From the NCBI RefSeq assembly GCF_009739905.1, contig NZ_CP034279.1:2170001-2234000 (forward strand): a stretch of DNA of 64,000 bases. The letters run 5' to 3'. Below are positions 53,161-64,000 of this stretch, in pieces. The notes beneath the pieces are model-generated. The model ran no database searches. It saw nothing but the letters and a program-made list of their open reading frames with translations, and was not told where the DNA came from. Every line of letters begins with the position of its first letter. The stretch's first letter is position 1. A program made the translations under genes and the position numbers. This DNA is from Streptomyces ficellus (lineage in GTDB: Bacteria; Actinomycetota; Actinomycetes; Streptomycetales; Streptomycetaceae).

Positions 53161-54084
53161 TCACAGGACCGCCCCCGCGGCGGTCCGCATGCGCCTTCCG
53201 GTTTCCTCGTGGGGGCCGTTGGGCCGCCCCAGCAGGTCCAGGAGATAATCGCCGTAACCGCTTTTGAGCAGACGCCCCGCGAGAATGCGCAGTTGGGCGT
53301 CGTCAATGAGGCCCATTCGCCATGCGACCTCTTCGACGCAGCCTATCTTGAGACCCTGACGCTGTTCCACCACTCTCACGTATTCCGAGGCCTGGACCAG
53401 CGCCTCGAACGTTCCGGTGTCGAGCCAGGCGGCGCCCCGGTCGAGCACGGTCACCTGAAGGTTTCCGCGCCTCAGGTACTCCTCGTTGACCGCGGTTATC
53501 TCCAGTTCCCCGCGTGCGCTGGGGCGCAGTCCTGCCGCGATGTCGACGACGTCGGGGGCGTAGAAGTACAGGCCGGGTACGGCGTAACGGGACTTGGGCC
53601 GCGCCGGCTTCTCCTCCAGGGAGATCGCCTTGCCGTACTCGTCGAATTCCACGACTCCCAGCTGGGACGGGTCGGCGACCGGGTAGGCGAAGATGCGGGC
53701 CCCGGTCAGGCCCTTGTTCTCGGACAGCCTGGTGCCCAGTCCGTTGCCGTGGAAGATGTTGTCGCCGAGGATCAGCGCCACCGGCTGGTCGCCGATGAAG
53801 CGGGCCCCGAGCAGCAACGCCTCGGCTATGCCGCCGGGCCGGTCCTGCACGGCGTACTGCAGGTCCATGCCCCACTGATGTCCGTCGCCGAGGAGCCGCC
53901 GGAACTGGTCCTGGTCCCTGCGGGTGGTGACGATCAGCACCTCGGTGACCCCGGCCATCATCAGCGTGGACAGCGGATAGTAGACCATGGGTTTGTCATA
54001 GACGGGTATCAGTTGTTTCGACACCGTCAGGGTGAGCGGCCAGAGCCGCGATCCTGTTCCGCCTGCCAGAAGAATTCCACGCAT
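53161..54084 (-). CDS. rmlA: Glucose-1-phosphate thymidylyltransferase
   Basis: The 307-residue nucleotidyltransferase makes dTDP-glucose, the first step of the sugar pathway. Motifs: [18 protein letters not shown] (nucleotide loop), [57 protein letters not shown]-like [14 protein letters not shown], and [14 protein letters not shown]. Length and motif order are those of RmlA. Lies 98 nt after the glycosyltransferase and 86 nt before the aminotransferase, all leftward. Confidence 0.95.
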   Translation of the reverse strand: MRGILLAGGTGSRLWPLTLTVSKQLIPVYDKPMVYYPLSTLMMAGVTEVLIVTTRRDQDQFRRLLGDGHQWGMDLQYAVQDRPGGIAEALLLGARFIGDQPVALILGDNIFHGNGLGTRLSENKGLTGARIFAYPVADPSQLGVVEFDEYGKAISLEEKPARPKSRYAVPGLYFYAPDVVDIAAGLRPSARGELEITAVNEEYLRRGNLQVTVLDRGAAWLDTGTFEALVQASEYVRVVEQRQGLKIGCVEEVAWRMGLIDDAQLRILAGRLLKSGYGDYLLDLLGRPNGPHEETGRRMRTAAGAVL

Positions 54085-54182
54085 GACACCAAAGCCCCGT
54101 TTCCGATGTTCTCGGTCGATGTTGCAGTCTTCTCTTTCGCTGTGCCCCTCCTCCGCTCCGGCCGCGGGAGGAAGTCACCGGA

Positions 54183-55457
54183 TCACCAGCCGGATTCCTG
54201 GTTCTCCAGCGTGAGCTTCTCCAGCAGCGGTACGACGGAACTCGGAGCCGGATCGGCCTCCATGTCGCGGCGCAGGCGTTCCGCCCCGTCCGAGAAGGAC
54301 GGTTCCTCCAGAAGGCGCCGCAGGCTCTTCCGCAGTCCCTCGGAGGTGAGTTCCTTGGGCTGGATGACGATTCCCGCGCCGAGTTCGGCCGTGCGCCGCG
54401 CCCGATAGAAGTCGTCCCATACGGAGGGGAATATGAGTTGCGGAACGCCGGAGGCACACGCGGTCGACCAGGTGCCCGCACCGCCGTGGTGGACGATGGC
54501 CGAGCAGGTCGGCAGGAGGGCGTGCAGCGGTACGAACTCGACGGCCCGCACGTTGTCCGGCAGGTTCGGCACCTGTTCGCGCTGGGTGGCGTCGAGCGTG
54601 GCGACGATCTCCGCGTCGAGGTCGGCGACCGCGTCGAACAGCTTGGTCAGCGGCACCCCGAGGAAGTCGGCCCCGTCCCGGCCGGTGATGCCGAGGGTGA
54701 GGCAGATCCGGGGCCGGGCCGGCGGCTCGCGCAGCCAGTCGGGGACGACGGCCGTGCCGTTGTACGGCAGGTAGCGCATCGGCACGGTGTGCCCGTCGAG
54801 CGGCAGCCGGATGCCGGAGGGCATCTGGTCGACCGTCCACATGCCGCGGAGCATCCGCTCGTCGAAGACCAGCCCGTATCGGTCGAGCAGCCCGCCGAGC
54901 CAGTCGGCGGCCGGGTCCCGGCGCTGGGCGGCGGGCCGGTGCTCCAGCTCGCGCAGGAAGGCCTGCCGCTGGTCCAGGAAGAGGTCCGCGCCCCACAGCA
55001 GCCGGGCGTGGGCCGCCCCGACCGCCTCGGCGGCGATCGCCCCGGCGGGCGTGAACGGCTCCCAGAGCACCAGGTCCGGCCGCCACGAGCGGGCGAACGC
55101 CACCAGGTCGTCCACCATCGAGTCGTTGTTGGCGGGGGCCAGGAACCGTTCGGTGGTCTGGGCCTGGACGGCGCGCAGCACCTCCCAGTGGTGGACTTCC
55201 GGGCGGGCCGGGTCGAGGTCCAGCACGGCGTCCCAGTCCTCCCCGGTGCCGTCGGCCCCGGTGGCCGCCATGGCCTCCTGCCAGGCGTGGTCGTCACCCA
55301 CCGGCACGGCGGTCAGGCCGGCCGCGGTGATGGTGCGGGTGAGCGAGGGCTGGCTGGCGACCCGGACCTCGTGCCCGGCCGCGCGCAGCGCCCAGGCGAG
55401 CGGGACCTGGCCCAGGAAATGTGCGGCCAGGGCGAACGATGTGAAGACGACGCGCAC
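54183..55457 (-). CDS. Macrolide-type glycosyltransferase
   Basis: The 424-residue GT1-family enzyme transfers a dTDP-deoxysugar to an aglycone. N-terminal acceptor half: VVFTSFALAAHFLGQVPLAWALRAAGHEVRVASQP. C-terminal donor half: RPRICLTLGITGRDG and the signature VHHGGAGTWSTACASGVPQLIFPSVWDD. This is the EryCIII/DesVII/DnmS type, which usually needs a cytochrome-P450-like helper; none is in the window. GTG 55457 has GAGG five bases upstream. It lies 32 nt after a PKS stop, first of the sugar genes. Confidence 0.9.
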   Translation of the reverse strand: MRVVFTSFALAAHFLGQVPLAWALRAAGHEVRVASQPSLTRTITAAGLTAVPVGDDHAWQEAMAATGADGTGEDWDAVLDLDPARPEVHHWEVLRAVQAQTTERFLAPANNDSMVDDLVAFARSWRPDLVLWEPFTPAGAIAAEAVGAAHARLLWGADLFLDQRQAFLRELEHRPAAQRRDPAADWLGGLLDRYGLVFDERMLRGMWTVDQMPSGIRLPLDGHTVPMRYLPYNGTAVVPDWLREPPARPRICLTLGITGRDGADFLGVPLTKLFDAVADLDAEIVATLDATQREQVPNLPDNVRAVEFVPLHALLPTCSAIVHHGGAGTWSTACASGVPQLIFPSVWDDFYRARRTAELGAGIVIQPKELTSEGLRKSLRRLLEEPSFSDGAERLRRDMEADPAPSSVVPLLEKLTLENQESGW

Positions 55458-55489
55458 GGCGGCCTCACTCCTCTCTGTGCTGCGGTAGG

Positions 55490-58400
55490 TCAGGCCGTAC
55501 CGATCTTGGTGTCGATGAGCGCGAACATCTCGTCGTCGCTGGCGTTCTCGATCGCGCCCCGCGCGTCGGTCGTGTCCTCGGCGTCGCCGCCCGCCCGCCA
55601 CTTCGCCAGCAGTGTCTGGAGCCGGGCGGTGAGCACCGACCGTTCTTCACCGCTGGTCTCGATGGCGGCGAACGCCTCGTCGATCCGGTCGAGTTCGGCG
55701 AGCAGGGACTCGGAGGGCGCGGGCGCCTCCCCCAGCAGCCGGGTGCGGACCGAGGCGAGCAGCGCCGCCGGTGTGGGGTGGTCGAACACCAGCGTCGTCG
55801 GCAGTCGAAGGCCGGTCGCGGCGGTCAGCCGGTTGCGCAGTTCGACGGCGGTCAGGGAGTCGAAGCCGAGGTCCTTGAAGGGCCGTGCCGGGTCCACCGG
55901 CCCCGTCCCGTGGCCGAGTACGCCGGCGATCTCCGCGTACACGAGGTCGGCGAGAGCCTGTTCCCGTCCGGTCGGCGGGAGCTGCGCGAGCCGCTCGGCG
56001 AGGCCGGGGCCGCCGGACGCGGCGGACGCGGCGGTGCGCCGGGCCGGGGACGCCGCCAGGTCCCGCAGGATGGGCGGCAGGCCGTCGCCGTCCCGCAGGG
56101 CCCTGGGGTCGAGGCGTACGGGGACCTGGACGGCGTCGTCGGCGAGGAGGGCCGCGTCGAACAGGGCGAGGCCCTGCTCGTCGGTGAGGGGCAGCAGACC
56201 GCCCCGGGCCAGCCGGTCGCGCCGGCCGGTGCCGAGGTGCGCGGTCATGTCGCCGTCCTGTTCCCACAGCCCCCACGCCAGGGATGTCGCGGGCAGGCCG
56301 CAGTGGCGCCGCGCGGTCGCGAGGGCGTCCAGGAAGGTGTTGGCGGCGGAGTAGTTGCCCTGCCCGAGGCCGCCGACGATGCCCGCCACGGAGGAGAAGA
56401 GGACGAACGCCCGCAGGTCGTGGTCGCGGGTCAGCTCGTCCAGGTGGGCGGCGGCGTCGGCCTTAGGGGCGAGGACGGTGTCGATCCGGTCCGGGGTGAG
56501 CGCCTCGATCACCCCGTCGTCCAGGACTCCCGCGGCGTGGACGACCGCGTGCAGCGGTCGGTCGAGGGAGTCCAGGGCGGCGGTCAGGGCGGCACGGTCG
56601 GAGACGTCGCAGGCCACGAAGGTCACGGCCGTGTCCGACGCGGCCAGTTCGGCGGCGAGTTCCCGCGTCCCCGGTGCGGCGGGGCCCCGCCGCGAGAGGA
56701 CGGTGAGGTGGCGCACGCCGTGCCGGGTCGCCAGGTGCCGGGCGAGCAGCCTGCCGAGGCCGCCGCTGCCGCCGGTGATCAGAACGGTGCCGTCGGGGCC
56801 GGCGAGCGGGCGTTCCCCGGCCGTCGGCGGATCGGCCCGGCGCAGCCGCGGGGCGTGCGGTACGCCGTCGCGGACGAGCAGCTGTGGTTCGCCGGTGGCC
56901 ACGGCGGTGGCGAGTGCCGGCGACCCCTCGTCCGCGCCGGGGTCCTCGTCGACGAGGACGTACCGTCCGGGGTGTTCGGACTGCGCGGAACGCACCAGAC
57001 CCCACACCGCGGCCTGCGCCGGGTCGGTGGCGTCGTCACCGGCCGCGCCACGGGTGACGACGACCAGGCGTGCGTCGGCGAAGCGCGGTTCGGCGGCCCA
57101 GCGCTGGAGCAGACCGAGTACCCGGTGGGTGTGGGTCCGGGCGGCGTCGGCGGGCGCCGCCGCGGGGTCGGGGGCGAGCCGGACGGCGATGTGGTCCGGG
57201 GCGCCCTGTGCGGGTACGGAGTCGAGGTCGTCCACCAGGAGCAGGTCCGCCGGCTGCCGCGGTACGGGCACCGGCTGCCAGTGCGGCCGGTAGGGCAGGA
57301 GGGGCGAGGTGGCCCTGCCCGGGCCGGTCAGCCGCGCCGGGTCCAGAGGGCGGGCCACCACCGACGTGACGGAGGCGACCGGGGCGCCCTCGCCGTCGCA
57401 GACGTCGATGGCCAGCGTGTCCTCGGCCGTCCTGGTGAGGCGTACGCGCACACTCCGCGCGTTCCCGGCGTGCAGGCGGACGCCCGACCAGACGAACGGG
57501 ATCAGGGGGGACGGCGCCGCGGCCCGCGGGTCCGGCCCGTCCGTCCCACCGGCCGGGCCTCCGGCGGCGACGGCGTGCAGCGCGGCGTCGAACAGCGCCG
57601 GGTGCAGCACGAAACCGTCCTGGCCGACCTCTTCGGGGAGGGTGACCTCGGCGAAGGTCTCGTCCGCGGAGCGCCAGACCCGGCCGAGGCCGCGAAAGGC
57701 GTCGCCGTAGTCGAGGCCGGTGTCCTGGAGCGACCCGTACAGGCCCGTGACGTCAAGTTCGGTGGCCGCGGGCGGCCAGGCCCGCAGGTGCACCGGCTCC
57801 GTCCCGGCGTCGCGCCCCAGGGTGCCGGTGGCGTGGAGGGTCCAGGGGCCGTCGGCGGGCTCGTCCTCGTGGCGTGCGTGGACCTGGAGGGCGCGGGTGC
57901 CGCCGGTCGCCCCGTCGCCGGGGCCGCCGTTCTCCGGGCCGCCGTCCACCGTGACACGCAGCAGCACGCCGCCGGTGGCGGGAACGGTGAGCGGTGCGAG
58001 GACCGTCAGCTCCTCCACCACCGGGTGCCCCACCTGATCTCCGGCCCGCACGGCCAGTTCGACCAGCGCCGTTCCCGGCAGGACGGTCACCCCGTGGACC
58101 ACGTGGTCGGCCAGCCAGGGCTGGGCGTTCAGCGCGAGCCGGGAGGTGAACAGGTAGCCGCCCGAGCCGGGCAGGGCGGTGCCCGCGCCCAGCAGGGGGT
58201 GTCCGGGGGCGTCCAGGCCGAGCGACGCGGCGTCACCACCGGTGACGACGGGCCCGGCGAGCCAGAACCGCTGCCGCTGGAAGGCGTACGTGGGCAGGTC
58301 GACCGGTCGGCGGCCACGGCCGTGGACGGCGGCCCAGGACGGTTCGGCGCCGTGGACGTACGCGGTGGCGAGTGAGGTCAGGAAGCGGTCACGGCCCCCC

Positions 58401-61048
58401 CGGTCGCGCCGGAGGGAGCCGAGCACGGTGGCGTCCGTGTCCGCACGGTCCGCCGTGTCCTGGAGGGCGGCCGTGAGGACGGGGTGGGCGCTGCACTCGA
58501 TGAACAGCCGGTGGCCGTCGTCGAGCAGCGCCTCGGTGGCCCGGGTGAACTCGACCGGGTTGCGGAGGTTCTCGTACCAGTAGGCCGCCGTCAGCGGGGT
58601 CTCGTCGAGGAGGGCGCCGGTCAGACCGGAGTAGAACGGGACGGCGGGCCGCTGCGGGCGGATCCCGTCCAGCTCCTTCAGCAGCCGCTCGTGCAGGGAT
58701 GCGACGTGGTTGCTGTGGGACGCGTAGTCGACGGGTACGCGCCGGGCCCGTACGCCCTGCTCCTCGCACCGGGCGAGCAGTTCCTCGACCGCCTCGGCGT
58801 CCCCCGCGACCGTGGTGCTGTGGGGGCCGTTGCAGGCGGCGACGGTGAGCTGGGCGCCGAAGGAGGCGATGAGCGCGGCGGTGTCCTCGGCTGAGCGGGG
58901 CACGGACACCATGCCGCCGTGTCCGGCGAGGGTGGCGGCGATGGCCTGGCTGCGCAGGGCCACCACCCGCGCGGCGTCCTCCAGGCCGAGCGCGCCGGCG
59001 ACGTGCGCGGCGGCGATCTCCCCCTGGGAGTGGCCGACGACGGCGGCGGGCTCGATGCCGTGGGCGCGCCACAGCGCCGCGAGGGACACCATCACGGAGA
59101 ACAGGGCGGGCTGTACGACGTCGACGCGCCGCAGCGCCTCCTCGTCGCCGAGGACCTCCATGAGGTCCCAGTCCACGTGTGGGGCGAGCGCGTCGGCACA
59201 CCGCCGCATCGAAGCGGCGAACTCGGGTGACTCGGCGACCAGTTCGCGGCCCATGCCGACCCACTGGCTGCCCTGGCCGGGGAAGACGAACACCACGCCG
59301 CCTTCGGTGACGCGGCCGGTGACGGTACCGGCGGCGCCGGTGTCGCCGTCGGCGAGGGCCGTGAGCGCGGCGAGCAGCTCCGCCCGGTCCTCGCCGATGA
59401 CGACGGCACGGTGATCCAGGGCGGCCCGGGTGGTGGCGAGGGACCATCCGACGTCGGCCGGTTCGGCGTCCGAGCCGGCCAGCCAGGAGGCCAGCCGTGC
59501 TGCCTGCCCGCGCAGCGCGGCGCCGTCGGACGCGGACAGCGGCCACAGGACCGGCGTACCCGCCGCGGAGTCGGACGCTGGTGGGCAAGCGGATACGGAG
59601 GCGGGCGCGGGCCGGGGCCCGGGCGCGGCGGCCGACGGGGTGGCCGCGGGGGCGTCCGCGGGGGCCTCCTCCAGGATGACGTGGGCATTGGTGCCGCTGA
59701 CGCCGAACGCCGAGACGCCTGCGCGGCGCGGCCGGTCGACCTCGGGCCACGGGGTGCGCTCGGTCAGCAGGCGTACCTCACCGGCCGACCAGTCGACCTG
59801 CGGCGTGGGCTCCTCGACGTGCAGCGTGCGGGGCAGGACGCCGTGCCGCATCGCCTGCACCATCTTGATCACTCCACCGACCCCGGCGGCGGCCTGCGTG
59901 TGTCCGGTGTTCGACTTCAATGAGCCCAGCCACAGCGGCCTTTCACGCCCCTGCCCGTAGGTGGCCAGCAGGGCCTGCGCCTCGATGGGGTCGCCCAGGC
60001 GGGTGCCCGTGCCGTGCGCCTCGACGGCGTCCACCCCGGTGGACGGCACGCCCGCGTCGGCCAGCGCCGCCCGGATCACCCGCTGTTGCGCGGGCCCGTT
60101 GGGCGCGGTCAGGCCGTTCGACGCGCCGTCCTGGTTGACGGCCGAGCCGCGCAGGACCGCCAGCACGGGGTGCCCGTTGCGCCGGGCGTCCGAGAGGCGC
60201 TCCAGCAGCACCACGCCGACGCCCTCGGACCAGCCGGTGCCGTCGGCCGTGGAGGAGAAGGACTTGCAGCGCCCGTCGGACGACATCGCCCGCTGCCGGC
60301 TGAACTCGATGAACAGCGACGGCGTGGACATCACCGTGGCGCCACCGGCGAGCGCGAGGGTGCTCTCCCCCCGGCGCAGCGACTGCGCCGCCAGGTGGAT
60401 CGCCACGAGTGACGACGAGCAGGCGGTGTCCACCGTGACCGCGGGACCCTCCAGGCCCAGGGTGTACGACACCCGGCCGGAGGTGACGCTGCCAAGGCTG
60501 CCGTTGCCGAGGTAGCCCTCGTACTCGCCGGCCCCGCCCGGCGCCATCAGCTGCCGCATCCCGTACGTACTGGCCATGATGCCGGCGAAGACGCCAGTGC
60601 GGCTGCCGCGCAGCGAGACGGGGTCGATCCGCGCCCGCTCGACGGCCTCCCACGACGCCTCCAGCAGCAGCCGCTGCTGCGGGTCCATCGTCGTGGCCTC
60701 CCGCGGTGATATGCCGAAGAAGGCCGGATCGAAGTCGGCCACGCCGGTCAGGAACCCGGCACCGCGGGCGTAGGTGCGGCCCTTGCTGTCGGGGTCGTCG
60801 TCGAACAGGTTCGCCAGGTCCCAGCCGCGGTCGTCGGGGAAGGGGCCGATGGCGTCGGCACCGCTCTCGGCGAGCCGCCACAGGTCCTCGGGCGAGGACA
60901 CGCCACCCGGGTAGCGGCAGCTCATGCCAACGATCGCGATCGGTTCGGTGGCGGCCGCGACGAGCTCGCGGTTCTGCTCACGGAGCCGCTCGGTCTCCTT
61001 GAGCGACGCCCGCAGCGCTTCCACGATCCGGCTGTCGGAGTTCGTCAT
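55490..61048 (-). CDS. Type I polyketide synthase, single module KS-AT-DH-KR-ACP
   Basis: The 1852-residue megasynthase has an N-terminal docking coil (1-30) and KS at about 35-460 (active Cys210 in [15 protein letters not shown] and [11 protein letters not shown]is motifs). AT at about 580-890 has Ser674 in [11 protein letters not shown] and YASH, the methylmalonyl-CoA signature. DH from about 945 has the [10 protein letters not shown] motif (His982) and [12 protein letters not shown] at about 1420-1620 has TGGSGGLG, the LDD motif of B-type reductases and Tyr1566 in GNYSAAN. ACP has Ser1731 in [10 protein letters not shown]-terminal docking helix follows, with no thioesterase. All catalytic residues look intact, predicting a methyl-branched double bond. 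Confidence 0.96.
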   Translation of the reverse strand: MTNSDSRIVEALRASLKETERLREQNRELVAAATEPIAIVGMSCRYPGGVSSPEDLWRLAESGADAIGPFPDDRGWDLANLFDDDPDSKGRTYARGAGFLTGVADFDPAFFGISPREATTMDPQQRLLLEASWEAVERARIDPVSLRGSRTGVFAGIMASTYGMRQLMAPGGAGEYEGYLGNGSLGSVTSGRVSYTLGLEGPAVTVDTACSSSLVAIHLAAQSLRRGESTLALAGGATVMSTPSLFIEFSRQRAMSSDGRCKSFSSTADGTGWSEGVGVVLLERLSDARRNGHPVLAVLRGSAVNQDGASNGLTAPNGPAQQRVIRAALADAGVPSTGVDAVEAHGTGTRLGDPIEAQALLATYGQGRERPLWLGSLKSNTGHTQAAAGVGGVIKMVQAMRHGVLPRTLHVEEPTPQVDWSAGEVRLLTERTPWPEVDRPRRAGVSAFGVSGTNAHVILEEAPADAPAATPSAAAPGPRPAPASVSACPPASDSAAGTPVLWPLSASDGAALRGQAARLASWLAGSDAEPADVGWSLATTRAALDHRAVVIGEDRAELLAALTALADGDTGAAGTVTGRVTEGGVVFVFPGQGSQWVGMGRELVAESPEFAASMRRCADALAPHVDWDLMEVLGDEEALRRVDVVQPALFSVMVSLAALWRAHGIEPAAVVGHSQGEIAAAHVAGALGLEDAARVVALRSQAIAATLAGHGGMVSVPRSAEDTAALIASFGAQLTVAACNGPHSTTVAGDAEAVEELLARCEEQGVRARRVPVDYASHSNHVASLHERLLKELDGIRPQRPAVPFYSGLTGALLDETPLTAAYWYENLRNPVEFTRATEALLDDGHRLFIECSAHPVLTAALQDTADRADTDATVLGSLRRDRGGRDRFLTSLATAYVHGAEPSWAAVHGRGRRPVDLPTYAFQRQRFWLAGPVVTGGDAASLGLDAPGHPLLGAGTALPGSGGYLFTSRLALNAQPWLADHVVHGVTVLPGTALVELAVRAGDQVGHPVVEELTVLAPLTVPATGGVLLRVTVDGGPENGGPGDGATGGTRALQVHARHEDEPADGPWTLHATGTLGRDAGTEPVHLRAWPPAATELDVTGLYGSLQDTGLDYGDAFRGLGRVWRSADETFAEVTLPEEVGQDGFVLHPALFDAALHAVAAGGPAGGTDGPDPRAAAPSPLIPFVWSGVRLHAGNARSVRVRLTRTAEDTLAIDVCDGEGAPVASVTSVVARPLDPARLTGPGRATSPLLPYRPHWQPVPVPRQPADLLLVDDLDSVPAQGAPDHIAVRLAPDPAAAPADAARTHTHRVLGLLQRWAAEPRFADARLVVVTRGAAGDDATDPAQAAVWGLVRSAQSEHPGRYVLVDEDPGADEGSPALATAVATGEPQLLVRDGVPHAPRLRRADPPTAGERPLAGPDGTVLITGGSGGLGRLLARHLATRHGVRHLTVLSRRGPAAPGTRELAAELAASDTAVTFVACDVSDRAALTAALDSLDRPLHAVVHAAGVLDDGVIEALTPDRIDTVLAPKADAAAHLDELTRDHDLRAFVLFSSVAGIVGGLGQGNYSAANTFLDALATARRHCGLPATSLAWGLWEQDGDMTAHLGTGRRDRLARGGLLPLTDEQGLALFDAALLADDAVQVPVRLDPRALRDGDGLPPILRDLAASPARRTAASAASGGPGLAERLAQLPPTGREQALADLVYAEIAGVLGHGTGPVDPARPFKDLGFDSLTAVELRNRLTAATGLRLPTTLVFDHPTPAALLASVRTRLLGEAPAPSESLLAELDRIDEAFAAIETSGEERSVLTARLQTLLAKWRAGGDAEDTTDARGAIENASDDEMFALIDTKIGTA

Positions 61049-61074
61049 GTTCCATCCTCTTCAGCGACGGGGCG

Positions 61075-64000
61075 TCAGGCGTCGTGCCCGAGGGCCATGG
61101 CCACCAGGTCGTCGGCGTCCATCGAGTCGATCCGGTCTTCGGTACGGCGGGGGTCGGGGGTGTCGGGGCCGGCGCCGACGTCGTCCTGGACCTCCAGGGC
61201 GCCGGTCGCGGGACCGTCCGCCAACTCCAGGAGCTTGTCCAGCAGTCCGGCCTGACGCAGCAGTTCCAGCGGGATCCCGGCGAGTACCTCACGGACCTCG
61301 GGCTCCGTCGCCGTGCCGCTGCCGGCGGCCGGTTCGAGCTCGGTGAGCAGGAACTCGGCGACCGCCCGCGGGTTGGGGTGGTCGAACACGATGCTGGCGG
61401 GGAGCCGCAGCCCGGTCGCCGCGGCGAGCCGGTTGCGCAGCTCGACCGCGGTGAGCGAGTCGAAGCCCAGCTCCTTGAAGTCGCGCCCCGCCTTCACGGT
61501 GCCCGTCCCGGTGTGCCCCAGCACGGCCGCCGTCTCGGCGACCACGGCCGCCACCATCGCCTGGGTGCGCTGCGCCGGGGGCAGGCCGCGCAAGCGGCGG
61601 GCGAGGGCGGGCCCGTCCCCGGACCCGGCCGCCGCGGTACGGCGGTTGCGGACCGGCACGAGATCGCGCAGCTGGGCGGGGAGCGTGCCTTCCAGGGCGC
61701 GGGACCGCAGCGTGTTCAGGTCCAGGCGCATCGCCGCGAGTACCGGCGCGCCCGCCGCGTGCGCGTCGTCCAGCAGGGCGAGTCCCTGGCCGCTGGGGAT
61801 CGGCAGGACACCGGCGGAGGACATCCGGCGCCGGTCCTGATCGGCCAGCCCCTCCGTCATCCCGCTGGACTCCTCCCACAGGCCCCAGGCGATCGAGGTG
61901 GCCGGCAGGCCGGCGGCGCGCCGCCGTTCGGCCAGCGCGTCCAGGTAGGCGTTGGCCGCCGCGTAGTTGCCCTGGCCGGGAGCGCCGAGGACACCCGCGA
62001 TCGACGAGAACAGCACGAAGGCGCTCAGCCCGCGGTCCCGGGTCAGCTCGTCCAGGTGCGCGGCCACGTCGACCTTCGGCCGGAAGACGGTGGCGACGTC
62101 GTCCGCGGTGAGCGACTCGACGGTGCCGTCCGCGACGACCCCGGCCGCGTGCACGACGGCGGTCGGCGGATGGGCGGCGAGCAGGGCCGCGACGCCCTCC
62201 CGGTCGGTGAGGTCCACAGCGACAGCGGTGACGTCGGCCCCCAGCGCGGTCAGTTCAGTCACGAGTTCCGCGGCGCCGGGCGCGTCCGGGCCCCGGCGGC
62301 CGGCCAGCACCAGGCGGCGGACCCCGTACGCGGTGACCAGGTGCCGGGCGACCAGGCGGCCCAGTGTCCCGGTGCCGCCGGTGATCAGCACGCTGTCGCC
62401 CCAGTCCGGCGCCGCTGCGTCGGTCGTGCGGGCGCGGACCACGCGCCGTGCCAGCACGGCCTCCCCGCGCAGGGCGAGTTGCGGCTCGTCGAGGGTGACG
62501 GCACCGGCGAGCAGGGGCGCGGACGGCGTTTCGGCGGGGTCGAGTTCCAGCAGCAGGAACCGGCCCGGGTGCTCCGTCTGGGCCGTCCGTACGAGGCCGT
62601 AGGCGGCGGCGGCCGCCAGGGCGTCGGACCCGCCCTGCCCCTCCGGGAGACCGGGGGCGACCGTGTCACCGGGGGCGCCGGTTGTCGCGGCGTGACCGAG
62701 GAACACCAGCTTCGATTCGCTGAACCGCGCGTCGGCGAGCCAGGCCTGGATCGTCCCGAGCGTGCCGACGGTCGCCTCCAGCGCACCGGTGGACGCCGGG
62801 ACGGGGACGAAGACCACGGCGGGAGCCGGCCGGCCCTCGTCCATCGCCGTGCCCAGCCCGTAGAGGTCCGCGAAACGCGCCACCTCGGTCCCGAGCCCCT
62901 CGGCCACGCCGAACAGGTCCTCGCCGACCACGGCCCAGCCACCGCCGTCCACCGGGACCGCTCCGCCGCTCGGGGCGACCTCCACCCACTCGGGGCGGTA
63001 CAGGTGCTCCGGTGTGCGCGTCGCGCTCCCGGCGGCTGGGGGCCGTACGAGGAGGGAGTCGACCGTCAGCACCGGCCGGCCGCCACCGTCGGTGGCGAGC
63101 ACGGCGAAGGTGTCCGTGCCGGTGGGGGTGACTCGTACCCGCAGGGCGGACGCCTTCCCGGCGTGCACGGTGACACCGTTCCAGGAGAACGGCAGCTTCG
63201 CCTCCGCCACCGGCCCGACCAGCGCGGCCGAGTGGACGGCCGCGTCGATCAGCGCGGGATGGAGGGTGAAGCCGGCCGTGTCGGGAGCGGTCTGCGGCTC
63301 GATCTCGGTGAACACCTCGTCGCCGCACCGCCAGGCGGCGCGGATGCCGCGGAACGCCGGCCCGTACTCGAGACCGGTCGCCGCCAGCTCCTCGTACAGT
63401 CCCGCCACGTCGACCGGCTCGCTCCCGGCGGGCGGCCACGACAGCAGCCGCCCGTCCTCGGCCGGCTCCCGCGGCTCGGCGCCCAGGGTGCCCGTGGCGT
63501 GCGTGGTCCACTCCTCCAGCGCGCCGCCGCGCCCGTGGACGGTGACGGCGCGCCGTCCGTCGTCCGCGGCCGCGCCCACCGACACCTGGAGCTGGACCTC
63601 CCCGTCCTCCGGCAGGAGGACCGGCGAGACGATCACCAGCTCCTCGAGCGTGCCACAACCCACCTCGTCCCCCGCCCGGACCAGGCACTCGACGAGCGCC
63701 GCGCCGGGCAACGGAACCACGCCGCCGACGCGGTGCTCGGCGAGCCAGGGGTGTTCACGGATCGAGAGCCGGGCGGTGAACACGTGCCCGCCCGAGCCGG
63801 CGAGCGCGACCGCCGCGCCGAGCAGGGCGTGTCCGGTGCTTTCCAGACCGGCCGAGTGCACGTCGCTCCGCTGGGAGCGGGACGCTTCGAGCCAGTAGCG
63901 TTGGCGTTGGAAGGGATAGGTGGGCAGGTCGACCCGGGTGGCGGCGGTCCCCTCGAACAACACCCCCCAGTCCACCGCGACACCCGACGTGAACAACCGC
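61075..64000 (-). CDS. Type I polyketide synthase, C-terminal part (post-AT, DH-KR-ACP), cut by window edge
   Basis: The start lies beyond the right edge; the first visible residues ([18 protein letters not shown]) are the usual post-AT linker. DH has [10 protein letters not shown] (near nt 63732) and [12 protein letters not shown] has TGGTGTLG, a VAD triad in place of LDD that keeps the key Asp, and Tyr in GNYAAAN (near nt 61963). ACP has Ser near nt 61458 in [10 protein letters not shown]-terminal docking tail ends [15 protein letters not shown]. No thioesterase. Stop is 26 nt before the next PKS start, so this module is probably the one directly upstream in the chain. Confidence 0.95.
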   Translation of the reverse strand, partial: RLFTSGVAVDWGVLFEGTAATRVDLPTYPFQRQRYWLEASRSQRSDVHSAGLESTGHALLGAAVALAGSGGHVFTARLSIREHPWLAEHRVGGVVPLPGAALVECLVRAGDEVGCGTLEELVIVSPVLLPEDGEVQLQVSVGAAADDGRRAVTVHGRGGALEEWTTHATGTLGAEPREPAEDGRLLSWPPAGSEPVDVAGLYEELAATGLEYGPAFRGIRAAWRCGDEVFTEIEPQTAPDTAGFTLHPALIDAAVHSAALVGPVAEAKLPFSWNGVTVHAGKASALRVRVTPTGTDTFAVLATDGGGRPVLTVDSLLVRPPAAGSATRTPEHLYRPEWVEVAPSGGAVPVDGGGWAVVGEDLFGVAEGLGTEVARFADLYGLGTAMDEGRPAPAVVFVPVPASTGALEATVGTLGTIQAWLADARFSESKLVFLGHAATTGAPGDTVAPGLPEGQGGSDALAAAAAYGLVRTAQTEHPGRFLLLELDPAETPSAPLLAGAVTLDEPQLALRGEAVLARRVVRARTTDAAAPDWGDSVLITGGTGTLGRLVARHLVTAYGVRRLVLAGRRGPDAPGAAELVTELTALGADVTAVAVDLTDREGVAALLAAHPPTAVVHAAGVVADGTVESLTADDVATVFRPKVDVAAHLDELTRDRGLSAFVLFSSIAGVLGAPGQGNYAAANAYLDALAERRRAAGLPATSIAWGLWEESSGMTEGLADQDRRRMSSAGVLPIPSGQGLALLDDAHAAGAPVLAAMRLDLNTLRSRALEGTLPAQLRDLVPVRNRRTAAAGSGDGPALARRLRGLPPAQRTQAMVAAVVAETAAVLGHTGTGTVKAGRDFKELGFDSLTAVELRNRLAAATGLRLPASIVFDHPNPRAVAEFLLTELEPAAGSGTATEPEVREVLAGIPLELLRQAGLLDKLLELADGPATGALEVQDDVGAGPDTPDPRRTEDRIDSMDADDLVAMALGHDA

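Overview
The window is high-GC DNA from a Streptomyces chromosome. The diagnostic evidence is the adjacent scy and filP polar cytoskeleton genes, the cslA-glxA-cslZ polar glycan set, an isobutyryl-CoA mutase gene, Ala-rich secreted proteins, and the start of a modular type I polyketide cluster with deoxysugar genes. Both ends cut through genes: pta on the left and a polyketide synthase on the right. As far as I recall, the order from pta to the ABC transporters largely follows, in reverse numbering, the S. coelicolor core stretch around SCO5425 to SCO5392.

Layout: 1-4810 is central carbon metabolism (pta, ackA, pyk). 5254-9490 is a large secreted Ala-rich coiled-coil protein with a DUF4160-like C-terminal tip, overlapped by a small gene; together they look like a polymorphic toxin and its immunity protein. 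9610-12229 is a three-gene secreted or membrane set (DUF6230, DUF6114 and an acidic Pro-rich protein). 12817-14715 holds a YbbN-like thioredoxin and a TetR regulator. 14765-19221 joins a LegB-like dehydratase and a MurG-like glycosyltransferase to a divergent two-component system. 20452-23141 is icmA, a DUF3817 membrane protein and a MarR regulator, with a striking operator-like palindrome in the icmA promoter. 23302-28236 is the csl locus. 28426-31293 holds a thiamine-binding protein, a second DUF3817 protein and three overlapping AIM24-family genes. 31431-34373 is a MarR gene, a second two-component system and a divergent PepSY protein. 34718-38404 holds a methyltransferase, meaB, thiolase and methylmalonyl-CoA epimerase. 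38597-43703 is scy and filP. 43896-47742 is two paralogous ABC ATPase-permease pairs.

From 47881 to the right edge lies a biosynthetic gene cluster. It encodes nearly every step from glucose-1-phosphate to a dTDP-3-amino-2,3,6-trideoxyhexose, probably an L-sugar of the daunosamine, acosamine or ristosamine kind. A macrolide-type glycosyltransferase and at least two polyketide synthase modules with active-looking dehydratase and ketoreductase domains follow. The one AT domain in the window has methylmalonyl-CoA motifs; the neighbouring core genes icmA, meaB and the epimerase act in pathways that can supply that unit. The product is probably a glycosylated, methyl-branched polyene-like macrolide or macrolactam, but most of the synthase lies outside the window.

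I saw no tRNA or rRNA gene, CRISPR array, insertion sequence or integrase. Several genes appear to have leaderless promoters, with the -10 box 6-7 nt before the start codon.
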